Origin: Diphasiastrum complanatum
Taxonomy: Eukaryota; Streptophyta; Lycopodiopsida; Lycopodiales; Lycopodiaceae
NCBI GenBank assembly: GCA_029204225.1
Contig: CM055110.1
Location: forward strand, 1,699,672 to 1,763,671
Direction of reading: 5' to 3'
Length of the DNA: 64,000 nt
This document shows, piece after piece, positions 45,011 to 56,320 of the stretch. The notes under the pieces were generated by a model. The model saw only the letters and a list, made by a program, of their open reading frames with translations. It was not told where the DNA came from and did no database searches. A program made the position numbers and the translations under genes. The first letter of the stretch is position 1. Each line of letters begins with the position of its first letter.

Positions 45011-45469
45011 CTCTACTTGAGTTAGAGAGATGTTCGAGCAAATTTTGGCTAGGGATTGGTCCAGCCAAAATGCCTTAGCGAGGGAAGGACCCACACTATC
45101 CTTATGTGAGTAATCAGAGTCTGACCACTTCCAATCTTGGGTTCCACACTGATTACTCCGTACTCTTGGATAAATGAGAGTTTTCCAAGCTCTTAGATGT
45201 ATGACCATCACTCTGTGAATCTGCACTCTTACCATGTAGAACTTCATGGTTGACTAGCCCGTAACTGCATGAATTTAATCCCTCCCTCTTTATCTTGAGG
45301 TGCTTCATAGGTTCTGGGTTTACATTTATAGGTCTAAATGATGATCAAGTTTTGACCAGTTTTTTTTTTAGCACAATCCCACTAGGTTGTCTCAATTTCA
45401 TGGGAAATAACCTTGTACTGTCCTCTAAAGGGTCTTGTTCAATATTAACTATCTCGGGGTGTATCTGTG
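45011..45469. other. Non-coding junction
   Basis: No recognised feature between the inverted copia leader and the minus-strand gypsy gag tail. Confidence 0.3.
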
Positions 45470-46330
45470 TTATATCTTCTTTTCCACAATTTTGCTCATC
45501 GGATATACACTCTTGATGCAAGGTATTCTGATTGTATCACACTTATCTAACCATGGCTCACGTATACTTTCAAGCGTAGGACTGTATGGTTCAGTCCTAT
45601 TTTCATCATATGATCGATTTTTTGGTGCATCACTATGATTTGCAAATACATTTGGAACTTGGATTGGAACATGATAGAGTGGCTTGATACTTCCTCTTCC
45701 AACTAGGTGGTTTGATGGGTGTGAATTTTCCATATTTGATGGTTTGTTTCTAGACATAGGTGGAGTCCTTTCAAAATTTAAGGCTTGCATCATCTTCGTG
45801 ATATGCTAACTCCCATATGTATCTAGGTAGACATCCTCTATAATTATAGCTCTAAACACTGTGTTTTCAAATGTCGAGACTCCTGATTTATGTAATTCTA
45901 ACTGGATAGCAGGTTGTAAGCCTTTCTAGAAAAATGTGAGTACTAGCTGAGACGATATCTCAGTTGCTAGCCCAATGTTTAATTGGCAAATAAGTTCGTT
46001 GAGTCGTCTAACATATAAGCGCATGGATTCTCCTTACTCATGTTATATCATGGTTAGGGCGAGCATTAGGGTATCAACAATGTACTTGAGTCCAAATTCT
46101 CTCAAGAATAACTGATAAAGTTCATCCAAGGTATTAATAGATGCCATAGATAGATGGTAATAGCATTTCCTAGCTTCTCCTGCAAGGGTTGCCGTAAACA
46201 TAATCATTCAATGTGTAGGGTTTATGATTCTACTAACAACCATTGATGTCTCAAATTCTCGGACATGATTATGAGTGTCTTCATTGGTATCTCAGTGGAA
46301 CTAGGGTAGAGGACCTACCACTTTTGGTAT
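45470..46330 (-). pseudogene. Ty3/gypsy gag
   Basis: On minus, MFTATLAGEARKCYYHLSMA and TLDELYQLFLREFGLKY (about 46200-46070) are the gypsy gag core, followed by MRLYVRRLNELICQLNIGLA and LQPAIQLELHKSG. A Pro/Asn-rich tail at 45793-45470 has no zinc knuckle. Several stops are present. It lies downstream of RNase H on the same strand, the reverse of the normal gag-pol order. Confidence 0.8.
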
Positions 46331-46509
46331 TTTCTTGGTATCATTTGGTATGACTATTGGTGTTGGTATAGTGCTTACTACGCAAGTGCCCTATGCAGAA
46401 TTAGGATCTTGCCTAGTAGAAGGAGCATGCAGTTGGAGATTATCACTTCTACTTGTCTCACTTTTAACTTCCCAATCGTCATACCTTGTCTTGTTAAAAG
46501 TTGATTCGA

Positions 46510-47702
46510 TTAACCCTTTGGCATAGTCTCCCATTCAGATATAGTTGTTTCTTTGTCATCTGAGATCTCATCTAATGAGTTAGGTATTTCTTTGATCACA
46601 GTTTCTCTATCGGATGTGTTCATGGTACCTATCTCATCTGTTGAGGTATCATGATCTATTCTGTCTCTTTTTCTTAGTAGATACTCATCAAGATTGGAGG
46701 TTTTATTCTCACTTTCAAGTTGTGTCGATGTTTCACCTATGTTGGATTTTGGTGCTATGTCGTATAGGTGCAAGTCTACTAGATTTCTCAATTTGTCTTT
46801 TTCAGGTGATAATGACTCATATTACTGTAGCAATAGTGCTAAGGCTAGTCACAGATCATTATCTATTTTTTCTTGATCTTTGGTAGGAATCAACAACTCA
46901 AGCTCTTGTGATGAAAGTCCCATAGGCGCCACCACTATCCCATGATCTGATAAGTTTGAATTTAATGGTACCTCCCTTAAATTCAATGGGTGGTTTTGGC
47001 TTCGTAGTTGATGGACTAGGTTCTTGCAATGAGAGGTCTATAGCCAAGTAAAGGTCCGAGAAGAATTCCTCTAAGTTTTCATTCACATCCACAACTAGTT
47101 GTGGGTCAAGAAGGAATCCCTCTAGCTCTATTCTTGGTATCTCAGGTTCTTCCAACAAGGGTTTCTGGGGTTTAGTTACTGGCCTCTCAAATACTATGAT
47201 TTCCAAGTTCCACTTCTTCTTTTTCAAATTCTTCCAATCTTATCTCATTCTTACTGTAATTAAGTGTAGTGGTCTCAACTATCGGTATTCTAGTTCCATC
47301 CATACATTCATCTGTTGATTGATTCAAATATTTATAATTTCTCATCTGCGATTCAACTTGATTAGATGAGGGTACTCTAATCATTTCTACATGTTCTTCT
47401 ACATAGGGGACATTGGCTTGAATGTCAGTTACGTAATCCAAATTGGTAGGAGGAACTAGTGGTATCATAGTGCTAGCAATTGGAGATCCTTGATTGTGTT
47501 GCAAGATTGAACCTGGACTAGGATCATTGTTTTCATCTTGAGTGACTGGTATCTCTTGGTGTCTATGGTTTGATATCCATGAAGCAAAGTAGTTATAGAA
47601 GTTACTAAACCTGTCGAATGGCATGTACTTTGCTTCTAAACCTAACATTCCAAAATATTCATATATCACTCCTTCATCCATGATTTCTAAAAGGGTGTGC
47701 AA
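46510..47702 (-). pseudogene. Acidic unknown ORFs between RNase H and gag
   Basis: Three minus-strand segments (47702-47187, 47227-46898, 46791-46510) appear to be one protein interrupted by frameshifts, the first shift near 47200. The start has an aromatic block (EYFGMLGLEAKYMPFDRFSN). The rest is rich in Glu, Pro and Ser (PEIPRIELEGFLLDPQLVVD; NSLDEISDDKETTISEWETM). No family is recognised. As it precedes the gag at 46330, it may be the N-terminal gag extension or 5' ORF of a second gypsy copy. Confidence 0.5.
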
Positions 47703-47717
47703 GTCTCACAAATCATA

Positions 47718-48998
47718 TTAGTTATACATTTGTCCAGCAACTAGAACATAAGATCTAGACTTCAAAATCCGTTTATGCTTATCGACTTTAGACATAGTTG
47801 AATTCATTACTTCAATTGATAAAAATGAGATTGCGTCTTCATCAAATCTAGGAGTAGCGTCGATTTGGAATAGGTAGGCATCCAGTAGATCATCATTTAT
47901 AGGTTCTGTGACTTTCTTGACTAATGCTATCCTGGATAAATGGTCAACAAGAAAATTTTGCTTACCTTTCCTAACGATAATTTTAAAGTCGAACTCTAGA
48001 AGGATGAATAACCATCGTGTTGTACGACCAGAGAGGCATAGTTTGTTCAACAGATATAGCAATGTTTGATGATCCATGTAGAGTTTAAATTGATTTCCTA
48101 ATAAATAATGTCATAACTTTTGTGCAACATATATCATTGCTAAATCCTCTCTTTCGGTTGTAGAATAATTTACTTCAACAAGGACTAGTTGTTGGATGAG
48201 GAAACAAATTGGGTAGTCTTTCCCGAATTCTCCTGGCTATGTTAGGACGACTCCAGTAGCATACTTACTAGCATTAGTATGAACATGGAATTCTAGTTGG
48301 TAGTTTGGTGCTCGAAGAATGGGTGCAGTGACAAGTGTGTGCTTCAAATCCTCAACTGCTTGTATTCTTTTTTTGGTCCATTTTGGATCCGAAATCACTT
48401 CATAAATTAATATGGCTTCTCTTGCAAAATCAAGAATAAATATCTATAATAATTTCAATGGCCTACGAATATATAGATTTCTTTTACCGTAGCCGGTGGT
48501 GGCATTTCTTGAATCACTTTCACCTTAGCCGGATCCATTGAGATACCATCTTTGGATATGATATGTCCTAGGACAACACCATGTGTCACCCAAATATGAA
48601 ATTTCTCTAGATTCAGTAAAATTCCATACTTCCTACATTGGATCAAAACTTTTTCAAGACAATCAAGATGGTCACAATTTTTAGATTTAACACCAATATT
48701 GTCTAGAAAAACTTATTGCCTCTGCTCCTACCATCTCTTCTAATATGGCGTCAATTAATGGTAAAGGGAAGTGGTCCTTTTCTGTGACTTTATTCAATTC
48801 TTTTAGATCCACAGATCTCCTTAATTTACCATTCTTCTTGGGAACCACCACAATGGGTGATAACCATGTTGTATGTTCAATTTCTTTAATTTTCTCTCTG
48901 TAAAGCGGATTAAAATGGTAAGGCTTTGCTTGGACTGGCTTTGCATCATTTTCTAACGGAATGGAGTATACTGCCATATCAGGCGGTATACCCTTCAT
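47718..48998 (-). pseudogene. Ty3/gypsy reverse transcriptase and RNase H
   Basis: On minus, RT starts at 48998 (IEHTTWLSPIVVVPKKNGKL; SVDLKELNKVTEKDHFPLPL). It continues after a gap at 48646-48455 (LNLEKFHIWVTHGVVLGHII; ISKDGISMDPAKVKVIQEMP). The YVDD region between the two is damaged. RNase H is at 48077-47718 (TLLYLLNKLCLSGRTTRWLF; DFKIIVRKGKQNFLVDHLSR). Integrase, expected next, is absent; unrelated acidic ORFs follow at 47702. Confidence 0.88.
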
Positions 48999-49064
48999 CT
49001 CTTTATAGTTCCATGCAAAGACATCATGATACTTTCTTAGAAGTTTTTCTAAATTTTTGTGCTG

Positions 49065-50349
49065 TCATCTATCAAGATGCACGAATCTATCTTCTTTCTC
49101 ATCAGGGTCCTTTAAATCTAGAGGAATGATTTTAGGTGGTCCATCAAACGAAGATGGTTCACGTTTTGGTTGAGGAAACTCAATAGAAACATCACTTTTG
49201 TAGTAATCTTTGAACTTCTTTGGTACATCAAGTTCAAGATTCTCTTTACATACATGGATCTTGTCAAGTATAGATGGGGCTCTACTGGGATGTGGCCTTG
49301 AACAAGAAGCAACGTTAGATAAGTCTTTTTTCTGTTGTTCATTAAGAGGAGCAATCAGTTGTTTCACTTTTTGAAGGATCTGCTTCTGTTTCTTGGTTAA
49401 TCTTGAGTCAAGGATAAAAAGTAACTTATTCTGTAATTTGGCAATCTAGAAATTATTAATAGCCTTAGATTCAGATATCTAAGTATACGGTTGGACTGTA
49501 AGACTCTCATCTATAATACTAATAACTTCATGACTTGGATTATCCCATTCGTATAATTTATCACTCAAATGATAATCGGTGTATCGACTAGACTGCGCTA
49601 AATATTTTAGATTGGATTCATCTATATGTGCAAAAGGTGATTGCAACTTATTCTCTTTTGGTATTCTCGCAAGGTGGGATGACTATGGATCTAGATAATG
49701 AAGTATTTGCTCATCAGTTGGGCCTTTGTCAATCATCATTAGCATGATAATTTCATTTGTAATCGCTATAGGCACCTTAATCGACGGATTTGGTAGCCAT
49801 TCTATCTTAATAAGCTCTGCATCTATATAAGAAACATAGAAGGATCCATAATTGGTTGATCTATTTTTCTAGATGTGATGGTTATTTGTCTCTCATATTC
49901 GGATAATACTTCATTATTGCATCTATTAGCATCTACACAGTCAATGGTTGTTAAGAGGAACATTCATCTTCTTCATGTACTGGTTTTGCTTTACTAGTAG
50001 TGTAATCCAATTATATACTTTGATCTCTATTACCAAAAATGATTCGTTGTTTTTTCCAATCTTGGATTACTTCATCATTTGTTAACCATGTGGTTCCTAA
50101 TAAAAATTTATAGGCGGACTTTTCTTGTGGGAGATCTGGTACCACACAATCAACTGTAAACTTAAGACCTGCGATCTTTCTGGATATAACATTTATATGT
50201 CCATATGGCTGGTCAGCTAAATTCAGCCGATATTTGGGTGGAACAATAGGCCTGACACCCCATTGCTTAGGAAGTGATAGCGATATGATATTTACTCCTA
50301 ACCCACTATCGATGATAGTTGGTATAGTAGCTTGAACTTTATGGCTCAC
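49065..50349 (-). pseudogene. Ty3/gypsy protease and protease-RT spacer
   Basis: A retropepsin-like domain lies at 50349-50011 on minus: TIIDSGLGVNIISLSLPKQW (DSG active site) and KFLLGTTWLTNDEVIQDWKK. It would process the polyprotein. The spacer to RT (49367-49065) is Lys/Pro-rich and partly open. The stretch 49440-50000 contains stops in all frames. Confidence 0.75.
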
Positions 50350-50449
50350 AAGGTGATGCAGCCTCTTGCCTTTCCTGTTTGAAACAAGGTAGCATCAACC
50401 TGTTGCGTCGGCCTTGGAATCTTCGGTTGATGAGGTATTGTGATATCCT

Positions 50450-50830
50450 CATCGAGCTGATGTAACTCTCAGGTTATGATCTTGCACAAAGGTTCAAATA
50501 GCTTCAAAACAGTATTGAAAGGTAATGTGATTTGAGAATTCAAAAGATCGAACATGACCTCTATTTTTGAGGGTCGTGGCAAGTGTTTTTGTTTAGTTTT
50601 CTTGGGTAATGGAATAGGTTCATTTTCTTACTCATGAAGCAGCTCATCTTGAACTTGCTTATACCTCTCCTGCTCAACTATAGGATTAGGATAAGCTCTT
50701 GGCAATGTTGGAGTAGTAGAAGATCCTTCCTCCTCAATATTCTTACCCTTAGTTTTAGCGTCAGTACCTGGGCGAAGGACCCTCTTGGGAGAAGGTTCAT
50801 CCTTTGCCAACCCTGGAAAATGTTCACCTG
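50450..50830 (-). pseudogene. Gypsy gag-protease linker remnant
   Basis: The minus ORF 50810-50628 (KDEPSPKRVLRPGTDAKTKG) is a basic linker that precedes the protease. At about 50830 it meets the plus-strand coiled-coil ORF region head to head, so the upstream gag was lost or replaced. Confidence 0.45.
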
Positions 50831-51105
50831 ATAGGTTCAGATCCCTAGAAACCTTTGCCTAGATTTTTATAGCCTATTTTTACAGTACTGTACATGCCTG
50901 CAAATTTTTGTTCAAAACTGATCAGCCCAACTATTATTCAATGTAATGGACCCACCAAATTCACCTATAAGTTGGCTGAATTTGATTCATTCCTCACTTG
51001 TGCTAGCGAAGCTCTTGCAAATTTTTCTTGCGACCAAAACCTTCCAAATTTCTTGCATTGCCTTCTGATACACTTTCATGCGTTTATAATTCCTTTTTGA
51101 TCATC

Positions 51106-53579
51106 ATGTCTTCTATCCATACTTCCCAGTCTTCGCGCTATACTATCCATCGTGATGTCCCATCTGCAACGGACATCATGATTCTTCCTAGCACAAGCAT
51201 GGTCACTCAGTGGATGACCCTTGCGGAGCCTCTACTTACTGCAATGGGTATTCATGAGAAAGTCTTTTCGGGACGCATCAATATGGGTTTTATCATTCTT
51301 GCCTTCAGTACGTGGAAGGAAGAGAGATCCAAGTTTTATATCACCTTCCAAGGAGCCACACACAAGGTGCACGTCACTGAGACTGCACTTGTAGCTATAG
51401 GAATTCCATCTGGTACGCAAGCCTCATCCAATCACAAGCACGCCAAACAGGTCATCAAGACATACATTGACCTCACCAACGATGTGCACTGGAGTAATGA
51501 TGGCTACCTTTTGGAAGCCATCACTGAGCCTTCCATCCACGCCGCTGCCCAGTTGTTGAATCATTTCCTGATGGTTGGCAACCTCAGGAAAGACCGCATC
51601 ACATCTCAAATCCTTCACAGGATAGTGGAGTTCCACACTAAGTTGGCCAAAGCCCCTCTTGAACCATATAACTGGTTCAAGACTATTTCTGGTGAGCTCA
51701 AGCGAGCTATTAAGGCCAATACAAAGCAGCAGTTCACCGTTGGCTCTCTATTGTCCCTCTTCGCCGCTTCTCACTTAGAAAACAGAATCCATGACTTTCA
51801 CTTGGATTTTGTGCTTTCGGTTTACGAAGAAACACAAGCCGAGTCATCTCATCAAGCCTCAAGTTCTCATAGTCGTCGTCGTCCACGCAGTGAGATCGTA
51901 ATTCCTGAATTGTCTTCCGCGTCACGACGTCGCACTAGGCATACCTCGTCAGCTGCGCTTCCACCCCCTGCTACTGTTCGCACTGAACTTCCCATTCCCC
52001 TCACCTCTGATGCTTCCCTCTCCTCTACTCCCTTACAAGGACAATCTGTGACCTTTGGGCCTACCATTCCCATCACAGCTGCCCAAGTCGCCTCACCCTC
52101 GCACACCGAAGCAACCTCACCCAACACACAGTTCTTCATGGATATGTTCGATGATTCCGACCCTCTTGGGACCAACGAAATTTTTGAAATGCCCCAGAGC
52201 CCAGCGCCCTTTGAACCCCAATCCCGTGGAAGAGGATTCGGGCACATCCATGAATCTATTGTTGGTGTCGAAGATGCCAGTCAGCAACCACCCACACAGG
52301 GTAGCCCAGCCAAACTTTGGGTCGACACAACTGTAAAGTTACCAAAGCAGTTCGACGCCACGGTGCCTGAAGGGTTTGAAGAAGAGGATATTTTTTAAGA
52401 AGAAGAGACCTTGTCACCTATTCCACACCTACCAAGGACAGTACCATCAGGGTCTCCTACTGTTGTCACCTCCACGATTGTTGATTCTGGTGATGCTCTC
52501 AGGTTAGTTTCAAGCCTTGGGCAAGTGATTCAGTCTATGCTGGATAAGAAGAAGAAAATGGAACAGAGGATCTCTGATCTAGGATCCGAAAACACTCTGA
52601 TCAGCCAGAAAATTGTCCAACTAGATCAAGAGGTGAAGATAGCCAAGCAACATGAAGAAAAGATTGAAAGTGAAAAGACATTGGCCCAGCAACAAGCTGA
52701 TCGCTTGGAAACCTACATCAGCTCCCTACAAAACGCCCTGACAACCGCACAGAATCAGATAGATAAGGCAGTGCAAGATGCCAAACAACAAGTGCAACTG
52801 CTGAAGGGGCAATTACAGATGGCCAAACAAGATCGCACACGGCTTCAAACTGAATTGGATGCGATCACCCTTGAGCGTGATGCATATCTGCAAACACAAA
52901 TACCCGATCATCTGATCACACTGACGGACATTGCATATTGTTCAAGAAAGTGGAAACATACAAAGTGGCCCTTCAACAATTCCAAGGCCGCTTTGACAGG
53001 TTCAAAGGAGCAGCTTCAACCAAGTTGGCAAATGCAAAAGAGACCATTAATGCCTATGAAAAAGCCGCCACTCAAGTGTTGGAAGCCGGACTACAAATTC
53101 CCATCCCGGTCATGCCTCAATTCTCTCCTTCGCGCCAAGAAGTTGTACAAATGGATACAAAGGTTGATTCGAGTATGGACCAGGGGGGAGCTCCAGATCT
53201 AGCAGATCAACCGCCAAGCATACCTGCAGTACAAACAGGTCCATCCTCATCAAGGACAACCCATTTATTTAGAAGGCACATCAACGTCGAGGACCAGATC
53301 CAAACCTTCTTAAAGCAACATCCACATGAGTCCCCGCGTGGTGGATGGGTTCTAAAATTTAAGACCTCCGAGATCGAGACTGACAAAGAATTGGACAAAA
53401 TACCTGCACTGGGAGAGCAACCGACATGGAGAATCACGGTTTTTGAGAGAACTCCGAAATCCATTAGGAGTTACGTCGCCAGCCCTCGTCAGTTGCGGGT
53501 AGATCCTTATTACGTGCCAATGCCGCGAAGACAAAAATGGAAAGATCTGGGATTGGCTATGGACAAAATCACCAGATAA
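51106..53579 (+). pseudogene. Retroelement-associated coiled-coil ORF (copy C, best preserved)
   Basis: ATG at 51106 opens 430 codons: an N-terminal domain (ITFQGATHKVHVTETALVAI; LEPYNWFKTISGELKRAIKA; VGSLLSLFAASHLENRIHDF) and a Ser/Pro-rich linker. A TAA at 52396-52398 interrupts it, but the same frame continues through a long coiled coil (ENTLISQKIVQLDQEVKIAK, about 52520-52900). Near 52930 a one-base shift leads into frame 3 and the C-terminal block (RGGWVLKFKTSEIETDKELD; TPKSIRSYVASPRQLR; PYYVPMPRRQKWKDLG) ending at 53579. Copy B at 22.5-24.8 kb has the same order. The N-terminal part may relate to plant transposon-protein domains, but this is not certain. Function unknown; possibly a structural or nucleic-acid-associated protein of a gypsy lineage. 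Confidence 0.75.
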
Positions 53580-54450
53580 CCAGAGATAGAGTAAAAAGAA
53601 GTATCATGATAATCCAAAAAAGGTATGTAACCAGTGTACTCTATAGGTATGACATGAAAAACCACAAGTCGATAGACTTACCTATGGATTCATGATTCAA
53701 ACTGTCAAAGGACATGTGTCTTGAGAGAAGGAGATGTGCAAATACTTCTAAACATGATGACCAGAAAAAACATGACATTGAGACTCATTTTTTTTTATTT
53801 TTATAGATTTTTTAAAAAAATACTTATATTTAAAATGCTTCAAATAAAGATATTGTAATCTAACAAAAATGTTGTATTTTACAAGAAAATTAATCAAGCT
53901 ACTAAATTTTTGTTAATAGATTTTTATTAATAACTGCAAATTAGCTTATATAAAATAATAATACTATTTAAAATAAAATCATTAGACACACAACTACTAG
54001 AATAACTAAAATAAAATATTTTGCTTATTTAAAACAAAAGTTTTCAATTGTTTTTTTAAATTTTAAAAGTTTTCAAAATTGCAATTCTTGTATTAAGAAA
54101 AATATTTTTTAAATTAAAAATTTTAATCAATATTTACATCTTTACTGATATCTAAACATTAAATGATTGCAAATGAAATTATTTCCAAAAACTTATTATA
54201 AACACACAACGAAAAATTTAAATATTAAAAACCTGACAGTTCTTTGCAATTTTAGTTTTGCTAATATTCAAATCATTAAAAAAAATTACTAAATCTATCT
54301 TTTTAATAGAAACAAATCTAAAAATATCAAATTAATAAAAAAGATTTCAATACACAATATTTCAAAAAATAACAACGCAATTATTTTTTAAAATAAAAGA
54401 GAGTTTATTACTCCTAAAAATTATCAAAGTCATTTACATCTTTTTTTTTT
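53580..54450. other. Very AT-rich non-coding stretch
   Basis: About 80 percent A+T with many A and T runs and a T17 tract near 54441. No ORF was recognised. On minus it lies downstream of the methyltransferase remnant and may be its 3' untranslated or intronic DNA. Confidence 0.4.
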
Positions 54451-54559
54451 TTTTTTTGAGGAGCCACTACAATGTCAATTGAAACCTCTTCCACAATTTT
54501 CTTGACAACTGTAACCACATTATAGTCTTGAACTAGGACATCAGCCTATATCACTGACT

Positions 54560-56320
54560 TTCCCACTAGCAGGAAGTTGGGATTCTTTGGACAAGAAAAT
54601 TACTGAGTCCTTATTGTCTGAATTCTTTTCTACCTCAACCAATTCATCTTGCAAAACCGAAAGAGATTTCATTTTCATTTTTACGAAATCAACTAAATTA
54701 GAATCTAAGTCTACTACAATATCATGTCTGCCTTTCTAAACAGGACATGCGGTCGTAGTGCCACTACCGCTAAATAAGTCCAAAACCCAATCAGCTGGGT
54801 GAGAAAAAATATCAATGAAATGATTAATTAATTGTTGTGGCTTTTGATAGGGACAAGCCACGATACTCATCATTTGATTTTTAAGTTTTTTTGTCACGGC
54901 TGGATATTGGAACAAGTTGCCAAAACTTGTCAGCCCGGAGGTGTTGTAATGAAGCATCGAGCGCTTATTGTCCAAAGAATAAAAAACCAATGGTTATATA
55001 TTCTATTTCATTGCAAAGTTGCGCTCCTCCTGAGTTTCTGACATTAGGCTTGTACCTAAAAAGGAACATTACAGTTAATATAATAAAAAAATTCAAATTG
55101 TTTAAGTTAACATTGTTGCTTATACTAAAATTAAAATAAAACTTTGAATTAAAATACAAATTAATAATTCACGGATTTAAGGACTTACTACACAACATTT
55201 TCTATTCCCTCGTTACAGAAAGTTAATAAAGCTTTTTGTACTGAAGCTGATTACCAAGAGGAATGAAAAATAACAACTCTCCAAATAGGGGATGTTGTGA
55301 TTTCAAGAAACTCTTGCATGAAACTATGGATTTCACTGAATTTGAAAGGAGAATCATCATTTAATGATTCCTTCGTCTGAAATCCATATGGTATATCGGC
55401 AATGCAGGCAGGGTGTGTAAGGCCCTCTCTTTAAAAATTTTAAAATCTCTCTACAATTGTCCTCCTCAACTATGTAAAAACATGGTTGATCAACGACATT
55501 TTTGGGGAGGTAGGTCTCTAAAGGATTCTCCTCCGCAATGGTCTCACCTTGTGCTAGTCTTTCCCTGTCCTTTTTTTCAGCCTTCGCTTTCAACATATGT
55601 CTTCCGAATTGCTTTAGAAGGACTTTGTTTTTCTTATCTTTGGGGGACTGAAAAAGGAAAAGCTATGCTTAGCATATGAGATAAAATATAAAAAGACAAA
55701 GAAGAAACTATGCTTAGCATAGGAGATAAAACATAAAAAGATAAAGAAGAAGCTATGCTAAGCATAGGAGACAAAATAGAAAGAGATAAAGAAGAAGCTA
55801 TGCTTAGCATAGGGGATAAAACATACAAAGCTAAAAAAGAAGTTATGCTTAGCATGGGTGAAGTAAATACCATGTCTCTAAACAAAATAAAAAATGGACT
55901 TAGAGCCCTACTCAAAGGATAGAGCCTTTGGCACTCTTCGAAATCCTAATAGTTTAACTCTGTCACAAGGGCCTCTTGAACTTTCATAAACAATTAATGT
56001 CTACATTTAAAAAAATGTAATTGTTAGAAATTCTTTTAAATCTTGAGAATCGTTTTATAAAAAAAAGTGACTTGAAAATAAATATTTAAATCATGAATAT
56101 TACCTCTAAAATTTCTTTCCCATTTTTGCAAGGGAGAGTTGACCATCTGCAACTCTAGAAATAATGCTTATTATTAGCTCTGACGAGCTAATCCCTTGCA
56201 TGTTCTTCGACTCTGATATTCCCATTTCTGTAGGGATTGGCTTCAAAGTTCGAGAGATGACAACTTTATTTTTTTTCCTTCGAGGCACTCTGAGTAAGTT
56301 GGTCTTTTATTTGAAAATTC
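54560..56320 (-). pseudogene. Beta-class DNA amino-methyltransferase (N6-A/N4-C type) remnant with introns
   Basis: Read on minus. A basic N-terminal segment (VPRRKKNKVVISRTLKPIP, 56320-56106) and a small possible exon near 55984-55910 come first. The next exon (55647-55255) reads SPKDKKNKVLLKQFGRHM and YIVEEDNCREILKFLKRG. After a frameshift it reads PACIADIPYGFQTKES, carrying methyltransferase motif IV (DIPYG, cf. DPPY), then WRVVIFH. An intron (55254-55056) separates RYKPNVRNSGGAQLCNEIEY. Another frameshift leads to PQQLINHFIDIFSHPADW and VLDLFSGSGTTTA, the AdoMet-binding motif I at its beta-class C-terminal place. An in-frame TAG (54736-54738) precedes KGRHDIVVDLDSNLVDFVKM. Intact enzymes methylate the amino group of adenine or cytosine in DNA. 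Damage: two or more frameshifts, one stop, motif IV Pro-to-Ile. Spliced structure argues against bacterial contamination. Confidence 0.75.
55660..55880. repeat. 45-bp tandem repeat, about 5 copies
   Basis: The unit starts GCTATGCTTAGCATAGGAGA and is 45 bp long, so it keeps the frame. On plus it encodes a 15-residue repeat around EEAMLSIGDK, with stops in the first copies; on minus an uninterrupted Leu/Ser-rich frame. Each unit holds the near-palindrome TATGCTTAGCATA. It lies in a presumed intron of the methyltransferase remnant. Confidence 0.9.

Noticed and set aside
54736-55600. Bacterial contamination as source of the methyltransferase
   Set aside because: Plausible splice sites, AT-rich introns, and continuity with plant repeats on both sides argue against it, though read-level proof is lacking.
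55634-55915. 93-codon minus ORF of SPMLSIASSLS-type repeats as a membrane protein
   Set aside because: It is the minus translation of the 45-bp minisatellite inside a presumed intron; no start context or transcript evidence.
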